Part shown: positions 9,242 through 18,264 of the stretch, in pieces
Position numbering within the stretch: position 1 is the first letter of the stretch
Layout: every line of letters begins with the position of its first letter
From: Verminephrobacter eiseniae EF01-2
Lineage (GTDB): Bacteria; Pseudomonadota; Gammaproteobacteria; Burkholderiales; Burkholderiaceae_C
DNA: 64,000 bases
NCBI RefSeq assembly: GCF_000015565.1
Contig: NC_008786.1
Location: forward strand, 3,038,001-3,102,000
Direction: 5' to 3'
Translations under genes and position numbers: made by a program
Notes under the pieces: model-generated
Seen by the model: the letters and a program-made list of their open reading frames with translations, nothing else
Databases searched by the model: none
Told to the model about the DNA's origin: nothing

Positions 9242-10522
9242 ATGACCGCCCGACCGATCGTCCCGCCCGCCCTGCCTGCCCTGCAATGGGATTTGTTTTG
9301 CCGCGTGATCGACAACCTGGGCGACATCGGCGTCTGCTGGCGTCTGGCGGCGCAGTTGGCGGCGCGCGGCCAGCGCGTGCGCCTGTGGGTTTCTGATGCC
9401 TCGGCGCTGCGCTGGATGGCGCCCGGCGGCTGCCCGGGCGTCGAAGTCCGCGCCTGGCAAGCCCCGCCCCCGACCCCCGACGAGCCAGCGCCGCAGGTGC
9501 TGCTGGAAGCCTTCGGTTGCGAAATACCCCCTGAATTCATCGCGTACAGCGCCAACCGATACCGCGCCAGCGGCCAAAGGCCCGTATGGATCAATTTGGA
9601 ATACCTGTCGGCGCAGCGCTATGTCGAGCGCAACCACCGGCTGCCCTCGCCGATTTCGTCGGGTCCGGCCCGGGGCTGGACACGCTGGTTCTTCTACCCC
9701 GGCTTTACGCCGGCCACCGGGGGTCTGCTGCGCGAGCCGGAACTGATGCAGCGGCGCCAGGCGTTTGACCGCATGGCGTGGCGCAAAGCCTTTGCTGCAG
9801 GCGACGTGGGCGATGTGGGCGACGTGGGCGATGTGGGCGGCACCGGTGCCGGGCGGCGCTGGATGTCCTTGTTCTGCTACGAGCCTCCGGCGCTGGCAGA
9901 GCTACTGGCGCAGTTGCGGCAGCGGCCAACGCAGTTGCTGGTGACGCCAGGCCGCGCCAGCGCAGCGCTACAGGCCGCCCTGGCGCAGACACAGGCCGAT
10001 CGGGACGGCCCGCAGCGCCCGGGCCACCGGCTCGGCCGGCTTGCCATTGCCAACCTGCAAGCCTGCCCCCAACCGGCCTTCGACGAGATGCTCTGGGCCT
10101 GCGACTTGAACGCCGTGCGCGGCGAAGACTCACTGGTGCGGGCGCTGTGGGCCGGGCAGGCCCTGGTCTGGCAGATTTACCCGCAGCATGACGACGCCCA
10201 CCATGCCAAGCTGCAGGCATTTCTCGACTGGCTGCAGGCGCCGCTTTCGCTGCGGCAGTTCCATGCCCGCTGGAACGGACTGTCCAGCGCGCCGCTGCAA
10301 TGGCCCGACGATGACCGCCTGGCCGAATGGAGCGCCTGCATCCAGGCCGCCCGCGCACGGCTGCTGGCGCAGGACGATTTGCTCACACAGTTGCTGGGCT
10401 TCGTCGCGTCGCATCTTGCCGAAGAAGGCGGCCACGCCCGCCCGACGATCAACGGGTCATGCCCAGCGCCTGCAGACGACCCGGTTCGAGAATCTCGATC
10501 CAGTAGCCATCGGGGTCCTTGA
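9242..10522 (+). CDS. earP: Protein-arginine rhamnosyltransferase EarP
   Basis: EarP transfers rhamnose from dTDP-rhamnose to the conserved arginine of elongation factor P, activating it to relieve ribosome stalling at polyproline. The 426-residue product shows the GT-B family signature FCRVIDNLGDIGVCWRLA near the N-terminus with two aspartates (D24, D28) matching catalytic-site residues known in EarP, plus LEAFGCEIPPEFI, WINLEYLSAQRYVE and the nucleotide-sugar site RGEDSLVRALWAG. A 9-bp unit repeated four times (9803-9838) inserts DVGDVGDVGDVG at about residues 188-199. The C-terminus overlaps convergent gloA by 74 bp. No efp gene is adjacent. Confidence 0.93.
   Translation: MTARPIVPPALPALQWDLFCRVIDNLGDIGVCWRLAAQLAARGQRVRLWVSDASALRWMAPGGCPGVEVRAWQAPPPTPDEPAPQVLLEAFGCEIPPEFIAYSANRYRASGQRPVWINLEYLSAQRYVERNHRLPSPISSGPARGWTRWFFYPGFTPATGGLLREPELMQRRQAFDRMAWRKAFAAGDVGDVGDVGDVGGTGAGRRWMSLFCYEPPALAELLAQLRQRPTQLLVTPGRASAALQAALAQTQADRDGPQRPGHRLGRLAIANLQACPQPAFDEMLWACDLNAVRGEDSLVRALWAGQALVWQIYPQHDDAHHAKLQAFLDWLQAPLSLRQFHARWNGLSSAPLQWPDDDRLAEWSACIQAARARLLAQDDLLTQLLGFVASHLAEEGGHARPTINGSCPAPADDPVRESRSSSHRGP
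9803..9838 (+). repeat. In-frame tandem repeat inside earP (4 x 9 bp)
   Basis: The units GACGTGGGC and GATGTGGGC alternate, giving 4 x 9 bp or 2 x 18 bp. Because the unit is a multiple of three, copy-number change would lengthen or shorten EarP without a frameshift. Confidence 0.85.
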
Positions 10523-11003
10523 TGAAAGCGACGTTCTTGATTTTTCCCTGCTCCGGCCGTTTGACATATGCCACGCCGTTGCTGTCGAACCAGGCAATGG
10601 CGCTGTCGAGGTCGGGAACCGAAAAGCAGATGTGGCCGAAGCCCTGGGGTTGCGCGTTGCCGTCGTGGTAGTGCCAGTCGGGGTCGAGTTCCGTTCCCCA
10701 GTTGTGGGTCAGTTCCAGCAGACCCCGCTGGGAAAAAGTCCAGGCGGTGCGCGCGCCAGGCTCTTCGGGAATGCTCTGCCCGTCGATCGCGCGATGCAAA
10801 AAGAACAATGAGAACTTCATTTCGGGGAAATCGAGCTTGCGCAGCAGGCGCATGCCCAGCACGCGGGTGTAGAAGTCCAGCGAGACCGCCGGATCCTTGA
10901 CCCGCAGCATGGTGTGATTGAGCACGAAGCCCCGGGTTTCGGCGGCCGATCGATCGGCAACGCCAGGCTGCTTTTCGCTGGTGAATGCGCTGGTGAATGT
11001 CAT
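10449..11003 (-). CDS. gloA: Lactoylglutathione lyase (glyoxalase I)
   Basis: This 184-residue enzyme converts the hemithioacetal of methylglyoxal and glutathione to S-lactoylglutathione. The long form of GloA is recognised by LNHTMLRVKDPAVSLDFYTR (metal-ligand His), LRKLDFPEMKFSLFFL, LELTHNWGTE (Glu), GFGHICFSVPDLDSA (His) and WIEILEPGRL (Glu), the four expected metal ligands. The start at ATG 11003 overlaps the stop of the RHH-protein gene in an ATGA arrangement, so translation of the two is probably coupled. Its 3' end overlaps earP on the opposite strand. Confidence 0.93.
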   Translation of the reverse strand: MTFTSAFTSEKQPGVADRSAAETRGFVLNHTMLRVKDPAVSLDFYTRVLGMRLLRKLDFPEMKFSLFFLHRAIDGQSIPEEPGARTAWTFSQRGLLELTHNWGTELDPDWHYHDGNAQPQGFGHICFSVPDLDSAIAWFDSNGVAYVKRPEQGKIKNVAFIKDPDGYWIEILEPGRLQALGMTR

Positions 11004-11374
11004 GGCTGAAAAGGTTCTTGGTTGGCAATGGCGCCACCGCCCGCATGCTTGCGCACTGGCGCCGGTATCAGCGACACCAGCGTGGGCCGGGGCGGCGCTA
11101 TCTGCTTTGGCAGGCTCAGGCGCCGAAGGTAGCGCATGCAGGCGATGCGCAAGAACGATGCGAAGTTTGGCACCTCGCCTCTGCTGGCCAGGATTTCGTC
11201 GTGAAACTTGGCGATCAGCGTATTGGTGGTGCGGCCTTCTGCCTCTGCGATTTCGGCCAGGATGTCCCAGACCATGTTCTCCAGCCGGATGCTGGTCAGC
11301 ACCCCGTGCAGGCGCACGCTGCGTGTCCGCTGCTCATACTGGATCGGATCGGCCTTGACAAAGAATCCACACAT
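11000..11374 (-). CDS. Ribbon-helix-helix domain protein
   Basis: The 124-residue product has a ribbon-helix-helix type DNA-binding segment: RTRSVRLHGVLTSIRLENMV followed by WDILAEIAEAEGRTTNTLIAKFHDEI, typical of the RHH_4-type family of small proteobacterial proteins. The C-terminal part (NFASFLRIACMRYLRRLSLP) is conserved-looking and helical. It precedes gloA with a 4-base overlap, so it may be co-expressed. The target is not known and the family is poorly characterised. Confidence 0.72.
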   Translation of the reverse strand: MCGFFVKADPIQYEQRTRSVRLHGVLTSIRLENMVWDILAEIAEAEGRTTNTLIAKFHDEILASRGEVPNFASFLRIACMRYLRRLSLPKQIAPPRPTLVSLIPAPVRKHAGGGAIANQEPFQP

Positions 11375-11435
11375 GTTCCGTCCTTTTTGAAGTATCCCGC
11401 CCGGGCGCGGCCGGCGTTGGCCTCAGCTATTGGCC

Positions 11436-13013
11436 TCAGATCGCGCGGCTGCCCATTTGCTGCGCGATGTAATCGGCCTGTCGAATGGCCAGTGTCACGA
11501 TGGTCAGGGTCGGATTCTCCGCGCCGCCGGTGGTGAACTGACTGCCGTCGGAAATGAACAGATTGGGAATGTCGTGGGTCTGGCCGTAGGCATTGCAGAC
11601 GCTGTCCTTGGCCGATGCGCCCATGCGGCAGGTGCCCATGTTGTGCGTCGATGGATACGGCGGTGTGCGGAAGGTCTCGATGGCGCCGGCAGCCCGGTAG
11701 ATGCGTTCGCCTTGTCCGAATGCGTGGTTGCGCATCGCGATGTCGTTGTCATGGTCGTCGAAATGCACGTTCGGGATGGGACTGCCCCATTGGTCCTTCA
11801 GGTCGGCGTGCAGCGTCACGCGGTTGCTCTCACGCGGCATGTCCTCGCCGACCAGCCACATGCCGGCAAGGCGCGTGTAGTTGTCCATGAAACGGGCGAA
11901 GTCCTTGCCCCAGCCGCCCGGATCGAGGAATGCCGCCATGAACGGAACGCCCAGCGCCAGCGTCTCGATCTCGTAGCCCCCGACAAAGCCGCGCCGGGGG
12001 TCGTGGCGCGCTTCGTCGCGCACGATGCCGGCCATGGTCGTGCCTTTGTACATGTGCACGGGATTTTTGAACATGCCGTAGACCGAACCCGTCATGTGGC
12101 GCATGTAGTTGCGCCCGACCTGGCCCGAGCCATTGGCCAAGCCGTCGGGAAACAGGTTCGACGCCGACAGCAGCAACAGGCGCGGCGTTTCGATGGCATT
12201 GCCGGCCACGCAGACCAGCCGGGCCCGCTGGCGCTGCTCATGCCCATTCTTGTCGACATAGACCACGCCCGTGGCCTTGCCGGCAGCGTCATGCTCGATG
12301 CGGGTGGCATGGCTTTCGGGGCGCAACTCCATGTTGCCGGTCTTTTCGGCCTTGGGCAGTTCGGTGTACAGCGTGGACCATTTGGCCCCGCTTTTGCAGC
12401 CCTGAAAACAAAAGCCCATCTGTATGCAGCGGCCCCGGTCGTCGCGCGGCTGGCTGTTGATGGCCATGTTGCCGGTGTGCACATCCTTGTAGCCCAGCTT
12501 GGCCGCGCCGGCGCTGAGCACCTTGAAGTTATTGTTTCCCGGCAGACCCGCAATGCCGTTGGTGCGGGTCACCCCCATTTTGTCTTCGGCCCGGGCGTAG
12601 TACGGCTCCAGTTCCTGGAGCGTCACAGGCCAGTCCATCAGGTTGGCGCCGGCGATCGCGCCATAGTGGCTTCTGGCTTTGAATTCATGCGCCTGCAAGC
12701 GCAACGATGCGCCGGCCCAGTGCGTGGTCGTGCCGCCGACGGTCTTGCAGATCCAGGCCGGCAGGTTCGGGAAGTCCTTGGCCACGCGCCAAGTTCCCGA
12801 GGTGGTGCGATTGTCCAGCCAGGCCAACTGGGTGAAGGACTTCCATTCGTCGTTGACGAAGGTCGCGCTCGACTGCAATGCGCCGGCTTCGAGCACGACG
12901 ACGCCGATGCCTTTGTGCGCAAGCTCGTTGGCAAGTGTGCCGCCGCCCGCGCCGGAGCCGATGATGACGACGACGCTGTCGTCGCTGCTGGAGAACTGGG
13001 CCATGGAGGTCAC
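11436..13013 (-). CDS. GMC-family FAD-dependent dehydrogenase, large subunit
   Basis: The 525-residue flavoprotein belongs to the glucose-methanol-choline oxidoreductases that oxidise sugars, polyols or aldonates. It has the N-terminal dinucleotide site VVVIIGSGAGGGTLANELA and the C-terminal active-site region HNMGTCRMG ... TGGAENPTLTIVTLAIRQAD. It has no signal peptide; the partner encoded immediately upstream (13 bases away) has a Tat signal, so the complex is probably exported folded, as in gluconate 2-dehydrogenase-type enzymes. The usual third, cytochrome c subunit is not adjacent; the nearest cytochrome c is at 14895-15926. The substrate is not determinable. Confidence 0.85.
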   Translation of the reverse strand: MTSMAQFSSSDDSVVVIIGSGAGGGTLANELAHKGIGVVVLEAGALQSSATFVNDEWKSFTQLAWLDNRTTSGTWRVAKDFPNLPAWICKTVGGTTTHWAGASLRLQAHEFKARSHYGAIAGANLMDWPVTLQELEPYYARAEDKMGVTRTNGIAGLPGNNNFKVLSAGAAKLGYKDVHTGNMAINSQPRDDRGRCIQMGFCFQGCKSGAKWSTLYTELPKAEKTGNMELRPESHATRIEHDAAGKATGVVYVDKNGHEQRQRARLVCVAGNAIETPRLLLLSASNLFPDGLANGSGQVGRNYMRHMTGSVYGMFKNPVHMYKGTTMAGIVRDEARHDPRRGFVGGYEIETLALGVPFMAAFLDPGGWGKDFARFMDNYTRLAGMWLVGEDMPRESNRVTLHADLKDQWGSPIPNVHFDDHDNDIAMRNHAFGQGERIYRAAGAIETFRTPPYPSTHNMGTCRMGASAKDSVCNAYGQTHDIPNLFISDGSQFTTGGAENPTLTIVTLAIRQADYIAQQMGSRAI

Positions 13014-13026
13014 CCTTTCCGTCTGG

Positions 13027-13647
13027 TCAGCCCATGAAGGGCGCAGGGCTTTGCTCGGCGCTGGGCGCCGGAAGCCATTTCAGGTCCTGGAAGCCGCGTG
13101 TGATGTAGCCGCCTTTCTCCCACGAGGAGCCCGGATAGCCGAACACGGCGAAGGCCATGTCGTTGTCGTACAGGGAAGTCACGCACTGGCCGCGCACGGC
13201 ATTGAAGAACGGCTGGCCTTGCATGGACTCGACGATGGCCAGCCGGCGGTCCGCGCCGGCCTTGGCGAAGCCGGCTTCGTCGAGCGCCGTGATGCCTTGC
13301 GCGAGCATGGCTGCGGTGGCTGGATCGGCTGCGGCTTTGGCGTCCAGGTCTTTCGCCAGCAACGCATAAACGGCGTCCGGCAGCTTCTTGTGCGGATACA
13401 GGACGCGGGCCATCGACATCAGGGTTGCGCCTTGCGCTTGGCTCAGTGTCTTGAGCTCGACCGCCCAGACAGTGGAAGGCGCCAGCGCAGCGAGCACGGA
13501 GCCAGCGACGATCGTGCCCATGAGGATGCCGGAACCTTTGAGGAACTCGCGCCGCACCAGCGGCAAATCGGGCCGGGGAACGGCGCCGTTTTCGTCGCTG
13601 CATGAGCGCGCGGCGGCTGGCGCCGGGGTGATCGGAATGGTGCGCAT
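13027..13647 (-). CDS. Gluconate 2-dehydrogenase subunit 3 family protein (Tat-exported small subunit)
   Basis: The 206-residue product carries a twin-arginine signal (VRREFLKGSGILMGTIVAGS) and the small-subunit domain LSQAQGATLMSMARVLYPHK ... MLAQGITALDEAG. In characterised homologues this subunit escorts the flavin subunit across the membrane and stabilises it. The start at ATG 13647 is preceded by AGGAGA at correct spacing; the longer open frame to 13827 has no such site. It is the first gene of a two-gene operon with the GMC subunit. Confidence 0.85.
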   Translation of the reverse strand: MRTIPITPAPAAARSCSDENGAVPRPDLPLVRREFLKGSGILMGTIVAGSVLAALAPSTVWAVELKTLSQAQGATLMSMARVLYPHKKLPDAVYALLAKDLDAKAAADPATAAMLAQGITALDEAGFAKAGADRRLAIVESMQGQPFFNAVRGQCVTSLYDNDMAFAVFGYPGSSWEKGGYITRGFQDLKWLPAPSAEQSPAPFMG

Positions 13648-13957
13648 TTTGTCTCCTGCATCGTGGGTTGCCCGTGACGGGTGTCCCGTCGGGTTTGTCA
13701 TCTGCCAAGTGCCGGATATTGCGCTTGGCGCCCCGTCGCGCAGGTAATAGCGCACTACATCCAAGGGAAAGTACCGATAGCGCCGTGCAACCGGTGCCCG
13801 TGGATCGAACTGGCGCATGAACGCCAAGAACTCAATCTTTCAAGGCGATGTACCCGTCGATCCGCTGGCTGCACCCGCAGAGCCTGGGCCAGCAAAGCAA
13901 CATGACCCCACGGTAGTTGCAGAGCGTCGGGCAGGCCAAACGCAGCGATGTTCAGAT
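13648..13957. other. Intergenic stretch without a recognisable gene
   Basis: Open frames on both strands here are short and lack family similarity or convincing ribosome binding sites. The stretch must hold the promoter of the dehydrogenase pair and the end of the ten-gene operon to its right, but I see no clear terminator hairpin. Confidence 0.5.
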
Positions 13958-14908
13958 TTATCGGCCCCAGCGCAGCACCAGGGGATCCAGGCGCTTGGCC
14001 GTTTCCAAAAGTCCTTGGCGGACCTCTGGGTGCATGGACGGGAATGGATGGCGCGGAGCCTCGCAAGCAATGACGCCCCCCGCTTTCATCAAGGCTTTGG
14101 CTGTGAGAATACCCCCCTGACGGTTCTCATAGTTGATGAGAGGAAGCCAATGCTGGTACGCCTGTGTGGCTGCCTCGACATCACCGGCAGTCCAGGCGTC
14201 CATGATCTGACGAATACCATCCGGAAATGCACCGCCTGTCATCGCACCTGTGGCGCCTGCATGCAGATCAGGCAGAAGGGTGATCGCCTCTTCTCCATCC
14301 CATGGTCCCTCAATTGCCGCGCCCCCCAGTCGGATCAACTCACGCAACTTGGATGCGGTACCCGGAGTCTCGATCTTGAAATAGGCAACGTTTTCAATCT
14401 CTTTGGCCATGCGCGCCAAGAATGCCGCCGATAACTGCGTACCGCTGACGGGGGCATCCTGGATCATGATGGGAATGTCGATGGCGTCGGAAAGGCGTGC
14501 ATAGAACCCATAGATCTGATCTTCAGACACGCGGATCGTGGCGCCATGATACGGCGGCATTACCATCACCATCGCAGCACCGGCATCTTGCGCACGACGG
14601 CTGCGCTGTGCGCAAACCTGCGTACCAAAGTGTGTCGTCGTCACGATGACTGGAACTCGCCCTTTCACATGCTCCAAGATGGTGGATGTAAGGACTTCCC
14701 TCTCGGCGTCTGAAAGCACGAACTGCTCCGAAAAGTTGGCAAGAATGCAGAGTCCGGTTGACCCCGCATCGACCATGAAGTCGACGCACCGCTTTTGGCT
14801 CTCCAAATCCAGATCGCCTGACTCTGTGAAGGTCGTCGGTACGACCGGATATACGCCTCTGTATCGGGGCATGGAATGGGAAATCATCTTCGCTTCAATA
14901 GTTTTCAT
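13958..14908 (-). CDS. Dihydrodipicolinate synthase-family lyase/dehydratase
   Basis: This 316-residue TIM-barrel protein has the Schiff-base lysine in AYFKIETPG and the overall DHDPS layout (RYRGVYPVVPTTFTESGDLD, GTQVCAQRSRRAQDAGAAMV). In catabolic operons such enzymes cleave or dehydrate 2-keto-3-deoxy sugar acids. Two standard active-site motifs are altered: the TTGE region reads ANFSEQF, and the YNxP motif reads QDAP, so the catalytic tyrosine is replaced by aspartate. It is therefore unlikely to make dihydrodipicolinate. Start ATG 14908 follows AGGAACG and overlaps the cytochrome gene by 14 bases. It is the last gene of the operon. Confidence 0.8.
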   Translation of the reverse strand: MKTIEAKMISHSMPRYRGVYPVVPTTFTESGDLDLESQKRCVDFMVDAGSTGLCILANFSEQFVLSDAEREVLTSTILEHVKGRVPVIVTTTHFGTQVCAQRSRRAQDAGAAMVMVMPPYHGATIRVSEDQIYGFYARLSDAIDIPIMIQDAPVSGTQLSAAFLARMAKEIENVAYFKIETPGTASKLRELIRLGGAAIEGPWDGEEAITLLPDLHAGATGAMTGGAFPDGIRQIMDAWTAGDVEAATQAYQHWLPLINYENRQGGILTAKALMKAGGVIACEAPRHPFPSMHPEVRQGLLETAKRLDPLVLRWGR

Positions 14909-15926
14909 TGACGTTCCTGAATGGGCCGAACTTGGCACGCCGATAGGCCTTTGGCTGATTTACGAAATGCTCCGGTATGGCGAAACCCTGTGGCCGCAAC
15001 GCGGCATCGGGGTAGAGTCTGATGCGGTGGGGGTCTTGGCCGCGTGGCGTGCTGTCGTCGTTGATATATGCGGCAATATCCAACGCTTGTGCAGGGGTCA
15101 GCTGCGGCCTGTCGGCCTGAGTGCCAGAAGGCATGGACGCTCGTATGTAACGCGCCAATAGGGGAATGGCAAACATGTGCCCAGCGTTGTCATAGGTATC
15201 GTTCCCGGCCAATGGAGGGAATAGATAGCCCCCGCCGGAATCAAAGTCAGGCCTGCGTTGCCCGGTTGCGTCAGCACCGTGGCAACTCTGGCATTTATTT
15301 GCGTAAAGAACCTTTCCACGCAGTGGATCTGCGGCCCGCGCGATCGGCTTCATGGGAAGCAAACCCACGCCCTCCATCGCCTGCCCTGGTTTTGCCTCTG
15401 AGCCCAACCATCGCAAGTAGGCCATGATGGCCTGAAATTCCGGTTTGTCTGCCGTCATTTTCACCGGTGCAGAACCGAACATGCCCAATGCACGCTGCTC
15501 CAGCGAGATGATTTTTCCGGACTTGGTATCGAATCGCGGGTAATCATTGACGGCATTCACGAGTGCCAGAGCGAATTTTTTGGTCCCAGGCAGACCGGAC
15601 GGTCCTGCCTGGTGACAGTTGACACAGTTCAAGCTATTCCAGTTCAGGCGTTTGCTCTCGTCAGGCGCGCGGTTACCCACGCGCTGCGACGTATGCAACA
15701 TCAGGTTCATACCCTCTCGAATGGCGTCGCCATCCGGGCCTGCCGGGATCGTTGCCGGATCTGGTTCATGCCAAGGCTGCTGCGGGCGACGGGCATATCT
15801 GCTCAGCATGGCCTGTGCGTCTTCGGTAGACAAAGCGTCACCGACCTCGTGGGGTGAAACGTCGTTTGCATTGGCTATCCCTGACGCCAGCATCAGGGCG
15901 CACAGACGAGGCAATGATTTGCCCAT
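14895..15926 (-). CDS. Exported diheme cytochrome c (TsdA-like)
   Basis: The 343-residue protein has a signal peptide (first ~20 residues, ending ASGIANA) and two haem c motifs, CVNCH at residues 101-105 and CQSCH at 212-216. The first domain (NSLNCVNCHQ, SGKIISLEQRALGMFG, MAYLRWLG) resembles the TsdA/SoxA-type cytochromes; the second is a standard class I domain with PPLAGNDTYDNAGHM. It lies four bases from the dehydratase gene upstream and overlaps the lyase gene downstream, so it is an integral part of the sugar-acid operon. It may accept electrons from a periplasmic dehydrogenase such as the GMC enzyme at 11436-13647; that link is inference. Confidence 0.8.
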   Translation of the reverse strand: MGKSLPRLCALMLASGIANANDVSPHEVGDALSTEDAQAMLSRYARRPQQPWHEPDPATIPAGPDGDAIREGMNLMLHTSQRVGNRAPDESKRLNWNSLNCVNCHQAGPSGLPGTKKFALALVNAVNDYPRFDTKSGKIISLEQRALGMFGSAPVKMTADKPEFQAIMAYLRWLGSEAKPGQAMEGVGLLPMKPIARAADPLRGKVLYANKCQSCHGADATGQRRPDFDSGGGYLFPPLAGNDTYDNAGHMFAIPLLARYIRASMPSGTQADRPQLTPAQALDIAAYINDDSTPRGQDPHRIRLYPDAALRPQGFAIPEHFVNQPKAYRRAKFGPFRNVNENY

Positions 15927-15930
15927 TGCA

Positions 15931-17127
15931 TTACTCTGTAATGGTGAAGTGCTCCAGGTACTCGGTCTTCAACGTCAAACCGAGTCCGGGCTTGTTGTCA
16001 TCGAGCTGCAGGAAGCCGTTTTCAGCCGCAGGATCCCCATCAAAGATGTAATAGAACAGCTCGTTCCCGATCTCGACATCAAAAATCGGGAAGTACTCGC
16101 TGATGGGACAATTCAAGCTGCTCATCGTGAGGTGGTAGTTGTGCATTTGTCCAGCGTGCGGGATGACCGGCACACTATAGGCTTCGCAAAGCGCATTGAT
16201 CTTGTGCGCCATCGTGATGCCACCCACCCGGTTCGTGTCGTATTGCACGACTGAAACGGCTTTGCGATCCAGCAACTGCTTGAACCCATACAGACTGAAC
16301 TCGTGCTCACCGCCGGAAATCGGGATGCTGGTGAGCTGATTCAACTCGGCGTATCCATCGATGTCGTCGGCGAGGACAGGCTCTTCCAGCCAGCGCGGTT
16401 GGTACTTTTCCAGTTTGGGCAGAATACGCTTGGCATACTCCACATTCCAGCCCATATAGCACTCCAGCATCAGGTCGTTGTCATACCCAATGACTTCGCG
16501 GACAGCCTCTACAGACTTCAGGTTTTCAACCACACCCCGCTGGCCATGGGCCGGGCCATAGCCAAAGCGCATTTTGAAGGCTTTGAATCCCTGGTCCTTG
16601 AACTTTTGGGCTTCTGCCTGCATCTCCTTCAAATCAGTGTGGTACAGCTTGCTGTAGTAGCAGGGGATTTTCTCTTTGGTGCGGCCGCCCAACAACTTGA
16701 AGACAGGCTTGTTCACGGATTTACCCAGGATGTCCCAAATGGCGATATCGATTGCGGAGATGGCTGCCATGCCTACGCCCTTGCGCCCCCAAGCCTGAGT
16801 GGCCCGGTACATGCGCTGATTCAGATACTCGTAGTCCCATGGGTCCTGCCCCAGGATCAGTGGGGTCAGGTATTCATCGATGATGGCCTTGGCAATACGC
16901 GGAGCCAGGGCCACGTTGCCCAGTCCAACGATGCCATCGTCTGTCTCCACCTCCACAACCGTCCAGCAATGGAAACGGAACGTGTTCATGGTATCGGCGC
17001 CCGCTGCATGCGGGCTGGCTTTGTTGTCAAAGATCATATCCATGGCGTTGGAGCAGAAATTTCCTTGAGGAGGAACGGTCTTGCCTTTCCATTCATGGAT
17101 GCGTGCGCGGACAGATTTTATTTTCAT
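15931..17127 (-). CDS. Enolase-superfamily sugar-acid dehydratase (mandelate racemase group)
   Basis: The 398-residue protein has the full catalytic set: lysine and arginine in [11 protein letters not shown], metal-binding acidic residues in [23 protein letters not shown] and SGGEHEFS, and the catalytic histidine in [14 protein letters not shown]. Such enzymes remove water from aldonic acids to give 2-keto-3-deoxy acids. The C-terminal part (NPISEYFP-like [20 protein letters not shown]) resembles rhamnonate/galactonate dehydratase relatives, but the true substrate is uncertain. The start ATG 17127 was chosen over a longer frame to 17229 because [13 protein letters not shown] is the family N-terminus. 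It lies between pdxA-like and cytochrome genes. Confidence 0.82.
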   Translation of the reverse strand: MKIKSVRARIHEWKGKTVPPQGNFCSNAMDMIFDNKASPHAAGADTMNTFRFHCWTVVEVETDDGIVGLGNVALAPRIAKAIIDEYLTPLILGQDPWDYEYLNQRMYRATQAWGRKGVGMAAISAIDIAIWDILGKSVNKPVFKLLGGRTKEKIPCYYSKLYHTDLKEMQAEAQKFKDQGFKAFKMRFGYGPAHGQRGVVENLKSVEAVREVIGYDNDLMLECYMGWNVEYAKRILPKLEKYQPRWLEEPVLADDIDGYAELNQLTSIPISGGEHEFSLYGFKQLLDRKAVSVVQYDTNRVGGITMAHKINALCEAYSVPVIPHAGQMHNYHLTMSSLNCPISEYFPIFDVEIGNELFYYIFDGDPAAENGFLQLDDNKPGLGLTLKTEYLEHFTITE

Positions 17128-17167
17128 GATGAAATACCGGGTGGGTGGATGAAATGATTCAAGCGAT

Positions 17168-18217
17168 TCAGGCCGCGACTTGCCCTTGCAATCGGGCCAG
17201 GCCCATGCGACAGGCGATCTTGAAAGCATTGGCTGTGGCCTCTACATTGGCCTGGCCCTTGCCGGCGATATCAAAAGCAGTACCGTGTGCGGGGGTCGTA
17301 ATGGGAATCGGGAGACCCCCTTGAACCGTTACTCCCTGGGAGAAACCCATCAGCTTGATGGCGATTTGGCCCTGGTCGTGGTACATCGTCACGATCGCAT
17401 CCAGTTCTCCATCACGCGCTTTGAGGAAGATGGTGTCAGCTGGAAAAGGGCCTTGCACAGGGATGCCCATGTCCGCGAGAGCGGTCACAGCTGGTGCGAT
17501 GATGTCAATTTCTTCCCGGCCACATGTTCCGCCATCACCGTTGTGAGGGTTGAGTCCAGCGACTGCGACACGCGGACTGGTAATGCCGTTGCGTTGCAAT
17601 GATTGGTAGATCAGCGACGTGGCGTCAATGATGCGCTGCTTGTCCAGATATTTGGGAACATCCCTCAAGGGCACATGCGAAGAAATTCGCGCAGTCCACA
17701 AATCATTCAATGTGTTGAATTCACAAAAATAACCCTTGACGCACAGGTGCCGGGCAAAATGATGCAATTCGTCCTCATGCTTGAGTCCTCCAAGTTTCAT
17801 GGAGTGTTTGTTCAGCGGCGCGAAGGTGATCGCATCGATGTGACCTGCCAGGGCAGCGTCCATGCAGCGGTCCAGCACGGACAGCACAGAGGCGCCAGCT
17901 GCGGCTCCTGGCTGGGACCTCGTCACTTGCGACGCCTGTATCGTGTCCATTTCCAAAAATGCTGGAATCGACAGCATATCCCGGTCTCGTACTTCAGCAA
18001 AGTCAGACACCGGCACGGTTTGAACCTTGAGCCCCGCTATTGCCTGCCCTTCTTTCCACAACCATCTGTCGCCCACCAACACCACGTTGGCAAGGTGCAG
18101 CAAGTCGGCGCGGGAAAGGAGTTTGGCCACCAATTCAGGACCAATACCGGCGGGGTCCCCCAGTGTCACGGTGACTACGGGCTTGAGAGAGGTTGCTGTC
18201 ATATCAGATTTCATCAT
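17168..18217 (-). CDS. PdxA-family dehydrogenase (catabolic PdxA2 type)
   Basis: The 349-residue protein is homologous to 4-hydroxythreonine-4-phosphate dehydrogenase: [20 protein letters not shown], metal/substrate histidines in [14 protein letters not shown] and [16 protein letters not shown], and [20 protein letters not shown]. In a catabolic operon with an ABC sugar importer it more likely oxidises a phosphorylated or related C4 sugar acid, as shown for PdxA2 in threonate/erythronate pathways, than takes part in vitamin B6 synthesis. A kinase of the DtnK/OtnK type, expected in that pathway, is not present here, so the exact reaction is open. Confidence 0.8.
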   Translation of the reverse strand: MMKSDMTATSLKPVVTVTLGDPAGIGPELVAKLLSRADLLHLANVVLVGDRWLWKEGQAIAGLKVQTVPVSDFAEVRDRDMLSIPAFLEMDTIQASQVTRSQPGAAAGASVLSVLDRCMDAALAGHIDAITFAPLNKHSMKLGGLKHEDELHHFARHLCVKGYFCEFNTLNDLWTARISSHVPLRDVPKYLDKQRIIDATSLIYQSLQRNGITSPRVAVAGLNPHNGDGGTCGREEIDIIAPAVTALADMGIPVQGPFPADTIFLKARDGELDAIVTMYHDQGQIAIKLMGFSQGVTVQGGLPIPITTPAHGTAFDIAGKGQANVEATANAFKIACRMGLARLQGQVAA

Positions 18218-18264
18218 GGATATTCCGACAGGGCTGCAACCATGTATGTTGCAGCCCGCATGGA

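Noticed and set aside
13027..13827. A 266-residue form of the dehydrogenase small subunit
   Set aside because: The extra N-terminal residues lack similarity and would bury the Tat signal; ATG 13647 has a good ribosome binding site.
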